A DNA stretch of 15,421 bases from Sphingobacteriales bacterium (GTDB taxonomy: Bacteria; Bacteroidota; Bacteroidia; Chitinophagales; Chitinophagaceae), in the NCBI GenBank assembly GCA_024640385.1, contig JAHEFC010000041.1:1-15421 (forward strand), given 5' to 3'. Both the position numbers and the translations under genes were made by a program. This document shows positions 14,455-15,421 of this stretch, piece after piece; within the stretch, counting starts at the first letter, position 1; every line of letters begins with the position of its first letter. The notes under the pieces were generated by a model. The model was not told the DNA's origin and ran no database searches. It saw only the letters and a program-made list of their open reading frames with translations.

Positions 14455-15421
14455 TTATGAACTGAATTTCATAGACCCCTTGATCCTTTTGTCGCCGCTC
14501 TCATTCCTCTTCATGATCCAGAGTTTGTAATACTGCCCCCTGGCCCAGTCCATGGCCATATTATCATAAAACGGACTTCCGGGATTACCATTCTGCCCGC
14601 CAGGATAAATACCGTAAGCTTCAACAGGTGTGGTCAAATGTACTACCATCCTCCAGCTCGGTCCGTGATCATGCTTGGCAGCATTGATGATGTTCTGTCC
14701 TCCCCCTATCGGCAGTCCCTGCACTGCGAATGGCATCATGTTGGTTTTCAATAAATGATAAATGGTAGTGTTCTTATATTTACCCCATTCCAGTTTGCCT
14801 TCCGCTTCCAGTTTTTTTAATGGCTCCGTTGCCTTTTCCAGTGACAAAGTGACTGCATCAGACAAGCTCTCCACGTCCGGCGTATTGACATTGTCAACAA
14901 ATTTGAAAGAAGAACTGTCCCTGATCAGATATTGCGCAAGGATATAGTCTTTCGGATACCTGACCGGCAGTTCATTTTTCCGGAATTCATCATTAAAAAT
15001 ATAAGCCGATAATGAATCTACCCAGTAGTTTAAAACTGTGGGGGCTTTCTCGTCTACCGTTCTGCTCAGATTCCATTTCTCCACCATCTCTGCATATTTC
15101 AATGCCTCGGTCGACAGCCTTTCTTTCTGCAGATATCGCAGTAAACTCGGACGGATCTGTTCGGCAAATATATCATAGGTGTCGTTCTGTAATTTCTTCA
15201 TGTCGTCAGGCGTAATGTTATTCATTACAGATAATCTCCTGTTGATAGATACGCCCCTGTACATATCGTAACTTCCCGGTATAAAATATGGATAGGTTGA
15301 ATCAACGGGTCGCTGATTGGCGCTGCTGATATAACCCTGTTCCGGGTTTTTGATATGGGGATTGTCTTCCTGCGGTATGAATTTCGTCCACATAAATGAA
15401 CTGTCAGTTCCCGGCATCACA
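14455..15421 (-). CDS. Penicillin acylase family (S45) Ntn-hydrolase, C-terminal part
   Basis: The last 322 residues of a larger protein whose start lies beyond the window, so the nucleophile Ser, signal peptide and spacer are not visible. The visible part is the C-terminal half of the beta subunit. It shows NPEQGYISSANQRP near 25-38 (counted from the window edge), the following YRGVSINRRL, a helical region at about 70-210 and the closing pattern PIGGGQNIINAAKHDHGPSW, then YPGGQNGNPGSPFYDN near 273-287. S45 enzymes hydrolyse amide bonds in N-acyl compounds such as penicillins or acyl-homoserine lactones and usually act in the periplasm. The substrate cannot be told from this part. The first complete codon reads GTG but is internal, not a start. 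Confidence 0.9.
   Translation of the reverse strand, partial: VMPGTDSSFMWTKFIPQEDNPHIKNPEQGYISSANQRPVDSTYPYFIPGSYDMYRGVSINRRLSVMNNITPDDMKKLQNDTYDIFAEQIRPSLLRYLQKERLSTEALKYAEMVEKWNLSRTVDEKAPTVLNYWVDSLSAYIFNDEFRKNELPVRYPKDYILAQYLIRDSSSFKFVDNVNTPDVESLSDAVTLSLEKATEPLKKLEAEGKLEWGKYKNTTIYHLLKTNMMPFAVQGLPIGGGQNIINAAKHDHGPSWRMVVHLTTPVEAYGIYPGGQNGNPGSPFYDNMAMDWARGQYYKLWIMKRNESGDKRIKGSMKFSS

Overview
The window looks like chromosomal DNA of a Bacteroidota bacterium, probably from the Chitinophagaceae or a relative (inferred from protein style, not tested). The evidence is a TonB-dependent receptor with an N-terminal carboxypeptidase-regulatory-like domain next to a surface-type lipoprotein, a Bacteroidota-type fold-III arginine decarboxylase, several promoters of the TTTG / TAnnTTTG type, few Shine-Dalgarno sequences, and dense lipoprotein coding. 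Most genes are housekeeping or ordinary envelope genes. I see no phage, IS, CRISPR, tRNA or rRNA.

Layout. 1-589 (minus): 5' part of an arginine decarboxylase gene with an apparent TTG start. 641-684: a strong terminator ending the ribosomal-protein unit rpmI-rplT (minus, 708-1293). That unit has a good promoter and a leader hairpin but no infC beside it. 1418-1508: a heptad inverted-repeat array at the 3' end of a five-gene minus cluster (1506-6543). In transcription order this is a fused SpmA-SpmB membrane protein, a small lipoprotein, folB, a TPR protein and an M1 metallopeptidase. Two junctions are ATGA overlaps. 6648-7748 (plus): ychF. 7748-7900: a 20-bp tandem/inverted repeat plus a bidirectional terminator between ychF and the convergent FAS1 lipoprotein gene. 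7895-11766 (minus): TonB-dependent receptor followed by a two-domain fasciclin lipoprotein, a likely co-expressed outer-membrane pair. 11890-12813 (plus): purC, divergent from the receptor. 12814-12882 and 14022-14078: two inverted copies of a heptad repeat element flanking trhO (12896-13924, minus). 14082-15421 (minus): a small membrane protein downstream of the 3' part of a penicillin-acylase family gene that runs off the window.

The least explained signal is not a gene. Four intergenic elements all abut or overlap stop codons. Each is built from tandem short units on one arm and their reverse complements on the other; the units are 7 bp in three elements and 20 bp in one. They can form long register-shifting hairpins and probably act as terminators or 3'-end stabilisers. 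The receptor-FAS1 pair and the SpmAB-lipoprotein-folB-TPR-M1 cluster are the protein contexts most worth a comparative look. I do not see convincing evidence of a wholly new enzymatic or defence system here.
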